Source of the DNA: Pseudopedobacter sp044361595
GTDB taxonomy: Bacteria; Bacteroidota; Bacteroidia; Sphingobacteriales; Sphingobacteriaceae
Direction of reading: 5' to 3'
DNA length: 64,000 bases
Assembly: GCA_044361595.1 (NCBI GenBank)
Contig: JBIKIN010000010.1
Span: forward strand, 1-64,000
Part shown: one piece after another, positions 15,525 through 22,569 of the stretch
How the letters are laid out: each line of letters begins with the position of its first letter
Numbering within the stretch: position 1 is the first letter of the stretch
Made by a program: the position numbers and the translations under genes
The notes under the pieces: generated by a model
Seen by the model: only the letters and a program-made list of their open reading frames with translations
Told to the model about the DNA's origin: nothing
Databases searched by the model: none

Positions 15525-16053
15525 AAGCATAAAATATGCATGCTTTGGATTAATAGCTATGGCCACAGTGGCTTGTAATAATGATGCAAAAGAAGATGTG
15601 AGCGAATCAACAACAGATGCTAATTTTAATGAAGTTGATGCTGATGGAATGAAAAGAGTTGCAAAACCCGTTGTTAAACCAGGTAAGTACATAGATTTAA
15701 CTACTGGAACTGAAGTTGAAATAATTGCAGATCCAACTACTGGTATTGCAATTAATAGCAGTACGCAAATTCCTGTTCAGTTTTATTATGACCCAGTTAC
15801 GCTTGATACGATTTACCAAAATGGTTTAGTAGTTAACTCTATGTTAATTGATGAAGGTGACGGAAAATATCGTTTAGATGATATGAAAATTAAAATTGAT
15901 GGCGACGAAATTAAGATTAAGACAGACACTTCCAAAATTAAGATTGATGGTGGAGATATGAAATATAAAACTGACGGCGAAAAAATCAAAGTTGATGATG
16001 ATGAGATAAAGATTAAAGACGCTAAAGGAAAGACAAAGATTGATGGAAACTAA
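15514..16053 (+). CDS. Repeat-tailed lipoprotein (second of a tandem pair)
   Basis: A 179-residue paralogue of the gene before it. The signal peptide ends in lipobox TVAC (Cys21). A linker rich in Glu, Asp and Thr (22-55) leads to the shared domain (about 57-120: GKYIDLTTGTEVEIIADPTT). The tail, residues 123-179, is about twice as long as in the paralogue: six to seven copies of an 8-residue motif of the form xKIKxDGD (MKIKIDGDEIKIKTD, KIKIDGGDMKYKTD). Alternating basic-hydrophobic and acidic residues suggest a charged beta-strand or solenoid rod, perhaps cation-binding; this is inference. A terminator follows. Confidence 0.85.
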   Translation: MITKSIKYACFGLIAMATVACNNDAKEDVSESTTDANFNEVDADGMKRVAKPVVKPGKYIDLTTGTEVEIIADPTTGIAINSSTQIPVQFYYDPVTLDTIYQNGLVVNSMLIDEGDGKYRLDDMKIKIDGDEIKIKTDTSKIKIDGGDMKYKTDGEKIKVDDDEIKIKDAKGKTKIDGN

Positions 16054-16099
16054 ATAAAAGTGAAATCGAATAATTAGTTTTTAAATTTTTAATAAGAAA

Positions 16100-16129
16100 G
16101 CTGTTTTGGTAAACAAAACGGCCTTTTTT
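16100..16129 (+). terminator. Terminator after the lipoprotein pair
   Basis: A 9-bp stem (GCTGTTTTG / CAAAACGGC, one G-T pair) with a 5-base loop, followed by C and six T. It lies 46 bases after the second lipoprotein stop and between two converging genes. Confidence 0.8.
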
Positions 16130-16143
16130 ATGAAATTAAATTA

Positions 16144-17193
16144 TTAGCTCTCAATTATTCTTTTAGGAAACACCAAAGATGCAACAACACTTGAAGTTAA
16201 AATAAATAAAATCACAAATAAAGAATGAATAGTAGTAAATCCCCATAATTCTAAATAATGATGGATAAGCATTTTGACTCCAATAAATATTAATAACGCT
16301 GCTAAACCGTATTTCAAATAATGAAACTTATGAATAATATTTACCAGCAGGAAAAACATAGATCTTAAACCCAATATTGCAAATATATTAGAGAAGAAAA
16401 CGATGTAAGGGTCTTTAGTAACTGCAAAAATAGCAGGAATAGAATCTACGGCAAATATAACATCTGTAAACTCTACTATTAATAAAACTAAAAAAAGAGG
16501 TGTAAGGTATAGTTTGTGATCTACTTTTAGGAAAAATTTATTGCCCACAAATTCAGGATGTACGGAAAAATATTTACTAGCGAACTTTACTACTTTATGA
16601 TTTTTGGTGTCAATCTTATTATCATCCTCTTTTGCAAAAAGCATTGTTAAACCAGAGTAAACTAGAAATGCCCCAAAAACATATAATATCCATCCAAATT
16701 TATTGATAAGTGCTGCACCTAAAAAAATAAATAGAAAGCGCATGAGTACAGCCCCGATAATTCCCCAAAACAACACACGATGATAATATTTTTCATCAAC
16801 ACCAAAAGCGCTAAAAATTAATACCATCACAAATATATTATCAACAGACAAAGCATACTCTATTACGTAACCAGTAATAAACTCTAAACTGATTGCATTT
16901 TTATAGGCAATTAAATTTTCTTGGAAATTAAGCGAACTGATATCAACTTGATGAAGATTTTGTCTTACGATTTGTTCTAACTGAGCTTGATTTTGAATAT
17001 CGTGTAACTCATGACCTTCGGTTTTTAAAAGGAAATAAAAGACTAGTGCAAAGGAAACCCAAACAGCACTCATGATTGCCGCTTGATTAAAAGATACTGG
17101 TGTATCCTTTTTATGGAAAACACCCAAATCTACTGCAAGCATCAATATCACAAACAAAGCAAAACTTACAAAAAATATTAACTCGTGACTCAT
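16144..17193 (-). CDS. TerC/Alx-family integral membrane protein
   Basis: The 349-residue protein has about nine hydrophobic helices and the hallmarks of the TerC/Alx family: an acidic residue pair within membrane helices in the segments YALSVDNIFVMVLIFSAFGV and IFAVDSIPAIFAVTKDP. Family members export or handle metals, notably manganese, or accompany tellurite resistance; the substrate here is not evident. It starts directly after the stop of the polyprenyl synthase gene, so the two form an operon. No manganese riboswitch-like leader is possible there because the genes touch. Residues 65-110 form a polar soluble loop between helices. Confidence 0.9.
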   Translation of the reverse strand: MSHELIFFVSFALFVILMLAVDLGVFHKKDTPVSFNQAAIMSAVWVSFALVFYFLLKTEGHELHDIQNQAQLEQIVRQNLHQVDISSLNFQENLIAYKNAISLEFITGYVIEYALSVDNIFVMVLIFSAFGVDEKYYHRVLFWGIIGAVLMRFLFIFLGAALINKFGWILYVFGAFLVYSGLTMLFAKEDDNKIDTKNHKVVKFASKYFSVHPEFVGNKFFLKVDHKLYLTPLFLVLLIVEFTDVIFAVDSIPAIFAVTKDPYIVFFSNIFAILGLRSMFFLLVNIIHKFHYLKYGLAALLIFIGVKMLIHHYLELWGFTTIHSLFVILFILTSSVVASLVFPKRIIES

Positions 17194-18165
17194 TTACTTT
17201 TTTCTTTCTGTAGTATATTTAACCAATTGCTCTAAACTATCTTTTGAAATAGACGGTGGGAAATCTTTAATCAAATCAAAGGCTTTCGCCTGATATTTCA
17301 TCATCTCACCTTCTGCATAAGATAAACCACCTTGCTCTTTAACAAATTCTATAATTTGATTTATTTTATCGGGTTTATCTTCGTGATTCTTTACTAAGTT
17401 AATAACTCTCTTTCTTGTAGTCTTATCTACTTTATTTAAAGCATGTATTAGAGGTAGCGTAACTTTTTTCTCTTTAATATCTAAACCTTTTGGCTTTCCT
17501 ACATCGTCTAAACCAAAATCAAACAAATCATCCTTTATTTGAAAGGCTATGCCAATGTTTTCGCCAAATGAATGCATAAGTTGTATTGTTTCCTCATTAG
17601 CACCAGCAGATGAAGCCCCTGCTGCGCAACAAGATGCAATTAAGGAAGCTGTTTTTTGACGTATAACTTCGTAGTAAACTGCTTCACTAATATCCATGCG
17701 TCTTACTTTTTCTATTTGTAAGAGTTCTCCTTCACTCATTTGCTGTACAGCATCTGAAACAATCTTAAGCAATCTAAACTCTTGATGATCTACTGAAAGT
17801 TGTAAGCCCTTAGAAAGTAAGTAATCGCCTACTAAAACGGCTATTTTATTTTTCCATAAAGCATTAATAGAGAAAAATCCTCTTCTTTCAAAAGAATTAT
17901 CAACCACGTCATCGTGTACTAAAGTTGCTGTATGTAGTAATTCTACCAAAGAAGCGGCTCTGTAAGTAGATTCTGTAATTCCGCCACAAATATTTGCAGC
18001 AAAAAAAACAAACATAGGTCGCATTTGCTTTCCTTTTCGTTTTACGATATAATGTGTAATTCTGTCTAACAAAGGGACAGAGCTTTGCATAGAAACCTTG
18101 AACTTTTCTTCAAAAGCATCAATTTCTTTTGCTATAGGTTTTTTTATATCGCTAAGCTTTAACAT
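17194..18165 (-). CDS. Polyprenyl diphosphate synthase
   Basis: A trans-isoprenyl diphosphate synthase of 323 residues that condenses isopentenyl diphosphate with an allylic primer, most likely to make the quinone side chain (IspB/HepT type). The first aspartate-rich motif is in TLVHDDVVDNSFERRG and the second in FQIKDDLFDFGLD; GKQMRPMFVFF supplies the conserved Gly-Lys-x-x-Arg-Pro. Chain length of the product cannot be read from sequence. It is cotranscribed with the TerC-family gene. A TATGTTTG -7 box lies 35 bases upstream. Confidence 0.93.
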   Translation of the reverse strand: MLKLSDIKKPIAKEIDAFEEKFKVSMQSSVPLLDRITHYIVKRKGKQMRPMFVFFAANICGGITESTYRAASLVELLHTATLVHDDVVDNSFERRGFFSINALWKNKIAVLVGDYLLSKGLQLSVDHQEFRLLKIVSDAVQQMSEGELLQIEKVRRMDISEAVYYEVIRQKTASLIASCCAAGASSAGANEETIQLMHSFGENIGIAFQIKDDLFDFGLDDVGKPKGLDIKEKKVTLPLIHALNKVDKTTRKRVINLVKNHEDKPDKINQIIEFVKEQGGLSYAEGEMMKYQAKAFDLIKDFPPSISKDSLEQLVKYTTERKK

Positions 18166-18199
18166 TGTAAATCAAACAGACGTTTAGCTGTAAGGTTTG

Positions 18200-18207
18200 C
18201 AAACATA
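18200..18207 (-). promoter_or_regulatory. Probable promoter of the polyprenyl synthase-terC operon
   Basis: The minus strand reads TATGTTTG, a full match to TAnnTTTG, 34 bases before the start codon. I see no TTTG at 19-21 bases upstream, so the -33 element is weak or absent. Confidence 0.45.
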
Positions 18208-18292
18208 ATGTAAAAAGCCGATAATTAGCATCATATTTAAACGTTCTTAGTCTCTAATTATTCAATTTTTATAATTTTACAAAAAAAATAAA

Positions 18293-18844
18293 ATGAAAAT
18301 AAACTTACTTGCAGTAATTCCTTTAATTTTTTTAAATGTGAGTGTTATTGCTCAAACCAAAAAACCCTCAAGTGGTAAGCCAACAATTTTTAATAGAACC
18401 GAGTTTAGCTATACTTTTGGAATAGAGGATGCGCTACCCAATACTTCTATAGACGCATTACATTTAAAAACTGTTGTAGGTTTTACTTTACCACATGTAG
18501 GTTTTGGCATAGGACTAGAAAATGGGAGTTTTAGGGGGGAAAATAACGCTAGATTTAATACTTTAGCCTTTAGCGGGAATTTACACCTGCTTGCAAAACC
18601 AAACTACTACGAAGGAACTAACTACTTTATAAAAGGTGCAATAGGTTATGGATTGGGTGTTTTTAATAATTATGATAAAGGATTAAATTATGAAACTGCT
18701 ACTGGAGTTATGATTACTACCAAAAAAAGGAAAAGGTATTTTATTCAGGCTATTTACCACCAACAAAACATAGATGATTTTTTATTAGCAAACGAAAAGG
18801 TAAAAATTAAAACTCTAGGTATTGGTTTAGGAACTTGGTTTTAA
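18293..18844 (+). CDS. Small secreted, probably outer-membrane beta-barrel protein
   Basis: I do not recognise a named family. The 183 residues start with a Sec signal peptide ending VSVIAQ (about residue 20). The rest alternates polar and hydrophobic residues with many aromatics and Gly, as in small outer-membrane barrels (HVGFGIGLENGSFRG, FIKGAIGYGLGVFNNY), and ends in an aromatic residue (GIGLGTWF), a common barrel C-terminal feature. It stands alone, diverging from the polyprenyl synthase operon and ending 4 bases from the converging gene on the minus strand. Confidence 0.75.
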   Translation: MKINLLAVIPLIFLNVSVIAQTKKPSSGKPTIFNRTEFSYTFGIEDALPNTSIDALHLKTVVGFTLPHVGFGIGLENGSFRGENNARFNTLAFSGNLHLLAKPNYYEGTNYFIKGAIGYGLGVFNNYDKGLNYETATGVMITTKKRKRYFIQAIYHQQNIDDFLLANEKVKIKTLGIGLGTWF

Positions 18845-18848
18845 CAAT

Positions 18849-19097
18849 TCAAAGAAAAGCCTCTGGTTTAGTTTCTGCTTTTTTTTTATAAAAATAAACT
18901 ACAGCGCCTATTAGATACAGCCAAGGTAGGTTATGAAATATTAAATCAAAGTAATCTAATAAAAGCATATCATTTGCTCCATCAATTAACCATTTTAACT
19001 TCTCGTAAGAATGTGGTATTGGATAATAAGGGGTTAAACCTATAGTAACACACAAAAGTAGCGCTAATTTAACATGGTCTGAGGGTTTAAATTTCAT
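18849..19097 (-). CDS. Small membrane protein of unknown function
   Basis: The 82-residue product has two hydrophobic helices (VKLALLLCVTIGLTPYY and LPWLYLIGAVVYFYKK) joined by a short loop. No family is recognised. Its start overlaps the thioredoxin stop by 4 bases (ATGA), typical of coupled translation, which supports it as a real gene. It is last in the methyltransferase-thioredoxin group. Confidence 0.7.
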   Translation of the reverse strand: MKFKPSDHVKLALLLCVTIGLTPYYPIPHSYEKLKWLIDGANDMLLLDYFDLIFHNLPWLYLIGAVVYFYKKKAETKPEAFL

Positions 19098-19393
19098 GCC
19101 TCTAAATTATGTATAATTTTTAAAAGTTCGGTTTTAGTTATCATTCCTGATTGTCGCCATTTTTGTTTTCCGTTTTCGAATAATATAAATGTAGGAACTC
19201 CCTGCACATTATAATTTGTAGCAACTTTTGTGTTTTTATCCACATCAATTTTAATGATAGTTAGTTTATCTCCTAGCTCCTTTTTAAGGTCCTGTAAAAT
19301 TGGAGACATTGCTTTGCATGGCCCACACCAAGTGGCAAAAAAATCGATTAATACTTTATTATTTTGATTTATTATTTCGTTAAAATTTGCCAT
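19094..19393 (-). CDS. Thioredoxin
   Basis: A 99-residue thioredoxin fold with the redox motif WCGPC (Cys23 and Cys26) and the cis-proline in QGVPTFILF. It reduces disulfides in the cytoplasm; there is no signal peptide. I choose the start at 19393 (MANFNEII) because it gives the standard size and because the longer open frame to 19441 overlaps the upstream gene by some 60 bases. GGAGA occurs 6 bases before the ATG, a rare Shine-Dalgarno-like site for this group. Confidence 0.95.
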   Translation of the reverse strand: MANFNEIINQNNKVLIDFFATWCGPCKAMSPILQDLKKELGDKLTIIKIDVDKNTKVATNYNVQGVPTFILFENGKQKWRQSGMITKTELLKIIHNLEA

Positions 19394-19568
19394 TTCTATC
19401 TCCTTTAATGTAATGATAAGCGTAACGTAAAGCATCAGCATTTAAAGCTAGGTAAACCACAATTACTATTAATAAACCCTTTAATTTACCAAACCTTAAT
19501 CCTAAAAAAATTAAAAATGTTAGCGCAATTAAATGACGGTATAAATAATATTTGGTGGGCTTTAACAT
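19380..19568 (-). CDS. Tiny two-helix membrane protein
   Basis: A 62-residue product from the likely start at 19568 (MLKPTKYYLYRHLIALTF); an upstream ATG at 19586 would give 68. It has two hydrophobic helices (LIALTFLIFLGLRF and LLIVIVVYLALNADAL) and a basic C-terminus (YHYIKGDRNGKF). The 3' end overlaps the thioredoxin start by 14 bases in another frame, as in tight operons. No family is recognised. It is plausible but short, so confidence is moderate. Confidence 0.55.
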   Translation of the reverse strand: MLKPTKYYLYRHLIALTFLIFLGLRFGKLKGLLIVIVVYLALNADALRYAYHYIKGDRNGKF

Positions 19569-19597
19569 CAATAACAAAGCTAGCAAACTCCCCTAAC

Positions 19598-20197
19598 CTA
19601 TTTGTCGACTTTTATGAAATTAATAAAAAGCTCTGAACCTAATCTTGGATTTACTGAATTGTAAGCATTCTCCATTTTATTAATCTCGAATTTATCTTGA
19701 AAAAGTGATTGATATTCTTCAAGAGTTCCTCCGAACGGAGGACCACTAGAACCAAATTGCTTATTAAACAACAAACCTACTATTTTACCACCTAAAGCTA
19801 ATAATTGATGCGTTTTCTCAACATAATTTTGCCTTAAATTAGGGTGAATGGCACAAAAGAAAGTTTGTTCAATAATCAAATCAAAATCACCTTTTAGATT
19901 AAAGAAATCATTTTGAATAAGACGACAATTTTTAGAATCATAATTTGAGAGTTTTCGAGCTAAATCAGCTAATGGTTTTTCAGCAAAATCAACAACGGTA
20001 ATATTTGTAAAACCTTGTTCTAAAAGATAAATGGCTTCATAAGCATTCCCAGCTCCAGGAATCAAAATCCTTAAATCTTTGTTTATTAACTGATTGATAT
20101 AGGTTTTTATAGTCGGAGAAACCTCGCCCAAATCCCATCCAATTTGTTGATTGAGGTACCTATTATTCCAATAATTTTCACTTAAAAAATCTGCCAT
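19598..20197 (-). CDS. TPMT-family S-adenosylmethionine methyltransferase
   Basis: The 199-residue protein matches the thiopurine/thiol methyltransferase family. It has the N-terminal YWNNRYLNQQIGWDLGEVSP segment, SAM motif I LRILIPGAGNAYEAIYLL, an acidic motif II end VVDFAEKPL, and the family segments EQTFFCAIHPNLRQNYV and GSSGPPFGGTLEEY. Family members methylate sulfur, selenium, tellurium or halide acceptors; the acceptor here is unknown. It heads a minus-strand group with thioredoxin. It diverges from an arsenosugar-type cluster but lacks the cysteine layout of ArsM. Confidence 0.88.
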   Translation of the reverse strand: MADFLSENYWNNRYLNQQIGWDLGEVSPTIKTYINQLINKDLRILIPGAGNAYEAIYLLEQGFTNITVVDFAEKPLADLARKLSNYDSKNCRLIQNDFFNLKGDFDLIIEQTFFCAIHPNLRQNYVEKTHQLLALGGKIVGLLFNKQFGSSGPPFGGTLEEYQSLFQDKFEINKMENAYNSVNPRLGSELFINFIKVDK

Positions 20198-20225
20198 TTA
20201 ACTTTCTTTAGGATGAAAAATCAAA

Positions 20226-20233
20226 CAAATCTA
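20226..20233 (-). promoter_or_regulatory. Possible promoter of the methyltransferase-thioredoxin group
   Basis: The minus strand reads TAGATTTG, a full match to TAnnTTTG, 28 bases before the methyltransferase start. The upstream TTTG is missing; TTTA sits at a 23-base distance. Confidence 0.4.
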
Positions 20234-20347
20234 ATTTAAAAAGCTTTTAATCTTTGTAAAATAAGCTTTCTTAAACTTAATCAACAATAAAAATTTATTG
20301 TAAGTATATTAAATCTCGATTCGACTAAAAATCGTAATTTGCATTAA

Positions 20348-21019
20348 ATGAATAAAACCGCAATTATACTTTTTGCTAATTTACCTGAGTTTGAAGCTCG
20401 GGCAAAAAGTTTTTCGGCTTATTCATCACAAAAAGCTACTCAGCAAATTTCTCAGGTTTTAACCCAACATTTTTATCAATTAGCGCAACAAAGTTCTGCC
20501 GATTCTTTTTTAGTTGACACTTATCATCAAAAAGGAAAATCTTTTGGGGAAAGAATTACTAACGCTTTCATTGATATTTATGCAAAGGGTTATGAAAACA
20601 TTATTTGCATTGGCAATGATTGTCCGGAGCTTAATTCAAATCAATTGCAAAATGCCATTAACCTTGTAGAACAAGGTAATGTAGTTTTGGGTCCTACCTT
20701 AGATGGAGGTGCCTATTTAATGGGTATACCAAAAAACAAGTTTAACTGTAGCACCTTTTTAAATGTTAAATGGCAAAGCATTAAAACCTATCAAAACTTA
20801 AAGCAAGTATTTAATAATTTTGTAACTGAGTTAAGCTTACAGGTAGATATAGATTCGGTAGAGGATTTAAAAACAAACTACGCTAACAATAGCCTAATAA
20901 ATGTTTTAAGACATTTAATTTTAAGTTTTAAAAATAAATTATCAGACCTATTAAATTTAACTTTAATAGACTTTATTAAGGTAGATCGTTATTCTTTAAA
21001 AGCTCCGCCTTTGGCTTAA
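20348..21019 (+). CDS. DUF2064 / TIGR04282-type glycosyltransferase of arsenosugar clusters
   Basis: A 223-residue nucleotidyl/glycosyltransferase-A fold related to CofC-like proteins. Recognisable segments are KGKSFGERITNAF, NIICIGNDCPELNSNQL (the acidic metal-binding motif) and VVLGPTLDGGAYLMGIP. Genes of this family are typically found beside arsS in arsenosugar gene clusters, where a glycosyl-transfer step is presumed. The N-terminal PxxGxxKTRL-type loop seen in many relatives is changed (LPEFEARAKSFS). It is the first gene of a plus-strand run leading to arsS; a 105-base gap with a palindrome follows. Confidence 0.85.
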   Translation: MNKTAIILFANLPEFEARAKSFSAYSSQKATQQISQVLTQHFYQLAQQSSADSFLVDTYHQKGKSFGERITNAFIDIYAKGYENIICIGNDCPELNSNQLQNAINLVEQGNVVLGPTLDGGAYLMGIPKNKFNCSTFLNVKWQSIKTYQNLKQVFNNFVTELSLQVDIDSVEDLKTNYANNSLINVLRHLILSFKNKLSDLLNLTLIDFIKVDRYSLKAPPLA

Positions 21020-21083
21020 AATCTAGCTTTCGATGGCATTTCGCTATCAAAAATCACAAAAATTAAACATTTCAAAAATAACT

Positions 21084-21105
21084 GAGTAGACTTATAAGTC
21101 TACTC
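21084..21105. promoter_or_regulatory. Perfect 22-bp palindrome before the AhpD-like/arsS genes
   Basis: The two 11-base half sites, GAGTAGACTTA and its exact complement, abut with no spacer. The site ends 19 bases before the next start codon. As DNA it would suit a dimeric regulator, perhaps an arsenic-responsive one; as RNA it would form a 9-bp hairpin with a TATA loop. It has no T-run, so it is not a terminator. Which form acts is unknown. Confidence 0.55.
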
Positions 21106-21124
21106 GTCTATACATATTAATAAC

Positions 21125-21460
21125 ATGGCTAAAAATTACTTTGATCCTGAAGATTTAAAAAAGTTTGGTAAAATAACTGAGTTCCAAAAACCACTAGGAG
21201 ATAAATTCTTCGATTATTACAGCGAAGTTTTTAAAGAAGGTGCACTGACTGTAAGAGAAAAATCACTAATTGCTTTAGCGGTTGCCCATGCGGTACAATG
21301 TCCTTATTGTATTGATGCTTATTCATCAGACTGTATACAAAAAGGTGCCGATGAAGAACAAATGATGGAAGCTGTACACGTTGCAGCAGCAATTAAAAGT
21401 GGCTCTACTTTGGTTTTTGGGGTACAAATGATGAACCATGTTAAAGATACAACGATGTAA
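21125..21460 (+). CDS. Arsenosugar-associated AhpD/CMD-like peroxidase-like protein
   Basis: The 111-residue protein has the carboxymuconolactone decarboxylase/AhpD fold with its CxxC motif: LAVAHAVQCPYCIDAYSSDC, Cys59 and Cys62. The histidine that usually follows four residues after the second cysteine is Tyr66 here, and a third cysteine is at 70. AhpD-like proteins reduce peroxides or disulfides; this subgroup is known as a companion of radical SAM ArsS. It ends 2 bases before arsS, so the two are coupled. Confidence 0.88.
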   Translation: MAKNYFDPEDLKKFGKITEFQKPLGDKFFDYYSEVFKEGALTVREKSLIALAVAHAVQCPYCIDAYSSDCIQKGADEEQMMEAVHVAAAIKSGSTLVFGVQMMNHVKDTTM

Positions 21461-21462
21461 TT

Positions 21463-22530
21463 ATGGGAGTTAAACAAATTTCAAAATCGTTAAAAGCCCA
21501 AGGAAGTATGCTGGGTGATAATTTTTACCAGCTTAAAGTACTATCTCAAAAAGATATTCAAGATGGTGCTTATGAAAATTTTCATAAGAAACTAAAATCG
21601 TTAAATGTAGATGCAATAAAAGTTTCCCAATTAGAAATATTTCAGATAAACATAGGAAAACTATGTAACCAAACTTGTTCACATTGCCATGTGGATGCCG
21701 GACCTGACAGAAAAGAAGAGAATATGTCTTTCGAAACTTTAGAAAGATGCCTTTATCTAATAAAAACCTACAATTTTAAAAAGGTTGATATTACGGGTGG
21801 TGCACCAGAAATGAACGAGCATTTTAGATGGTTTGTAGAAGAATGTACAAAAGCAAACGTAGAAGTAATGGTTAGATGTAATTTAACTATTATTATGGCC
21901 AATAAAAAATATCATGATTTACCTACGTTTTTTAAAGCCAATAATGTACACGTAATTTCTTCACTACCTTCTTTCTCAGCCATGCGAACAGATGCACAAA
22001 GAGGTGACGGAGTTTTTGAAGATTCTATTGCTGCATTACAAAAACTAAATGCGGTAGGTTATGGTGTTGAAGGATCTGGTTTGGTCATAGATTTAGTTTA
22101 TAATCCATCTGGAGCTTATTTACCGGGTGACCAAAATTCTATGGAGGCCGAATTTAAAAGGCAGTTAAAAAGAAAATTTGATATCGTTTTTAATAGTTTG
22201 TATGCCATTACTAACTTACCCATTAGCAGGTTTCTAGATTATTTACTAGAAACTGGGAAGTACTTAGATTATATGCACCAATTGGTGGATGCCTTTAATC
22301 CGGCTACTTTAGATGGTTTGATGTGTAAAAACACATTAAGTATAAGCTGGGACGGTTACATGTATGATTGTGATTTTAACCAACAGCTTGATTTAAAATT
22401 TACAGGTAAAGCTAAACACATTAATGATTTTGATTTTGAGGAGATTATGAATCGCAAAATCATCATTAACAACCATTGTTACGGATGCACCGCTGGTGCT
22501 GGTAGTAGTTGTGGCGGAGAAATAGCTTAA
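21463..22530 (+). CDS. arsS: Arsenosugar biosynthesis radical SAM protein ArsS
   Basis: A 355-residue radical SAM enzyme. The cluster motif is CNQTCSHC (Cys68, Cys72, Cys75), followed by HVDAGPDRK and the DITGGAPEMNEHFRWFV segment typical of this family. The C-terminus has a cysteine-rich end, CYGCTAGAGSSC (Cys339, Cys342, Cys350), as in the ArsS/rSAM-SeCys family, some members of which use selenocysteine. ArsS is proposed to transfer a 5'-deoxyadenosyl group to a methylated arsenical. A methylating partner arsM is not seen in the window. Confidence 0.92.
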   Translation: MGVKQISKSLKAQGSMLGDNFYQLKVLSQKDIQDGAYENFHKKLKSLNVDAIKVSQLEIFQINIGKLCNQTCSHCHVDAGPDRKEENMSFETLERCLYLIKTYNFKKVDITGGAPEMNEHFRWFVEECTKANVEVMVRCNLTIIMANKKYHDLPTFFKANNVHVISSLPSFSAMRTDAQRGDGVFEDSIAALQKLNAVGYGVEGSGLVIDLVYNPSGAYLPGDQNSMEAEFKRQLKRKFDIVFNSLYAITNLPISRFLDYLLETGKYLDYMHQLVDAFNPATLDGLMCKNTLSISWDGYMYDCDFNQQLDLKFTGKAKHINDFDFEEIMNRKIIINNHCYGCTAGAGSSCGGEIA

Positions 22531-22569
22531 AAAAAATCAATCAAACAATCTTATTTTATTTAAAGAAAC

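Noticed and set aside
15408..15692. Minus-strand frame of 94 codons over the two lipoprotein genes
   Set aside because: It is the complement of the Lys/Asp repeats and of the second signal peptide; no independent support.
15420..16050. Repeats in the lipoprotein genes as a CRISPR-like array
   Set aside because: The repeats are in frame, code for protein and have no unique spacers.
20312..20333. CGATT/AATCG inverted repeat before the DUF2064 gene
   Set aside because: Only 5-bp arms; expected by chance in sequence of this length.
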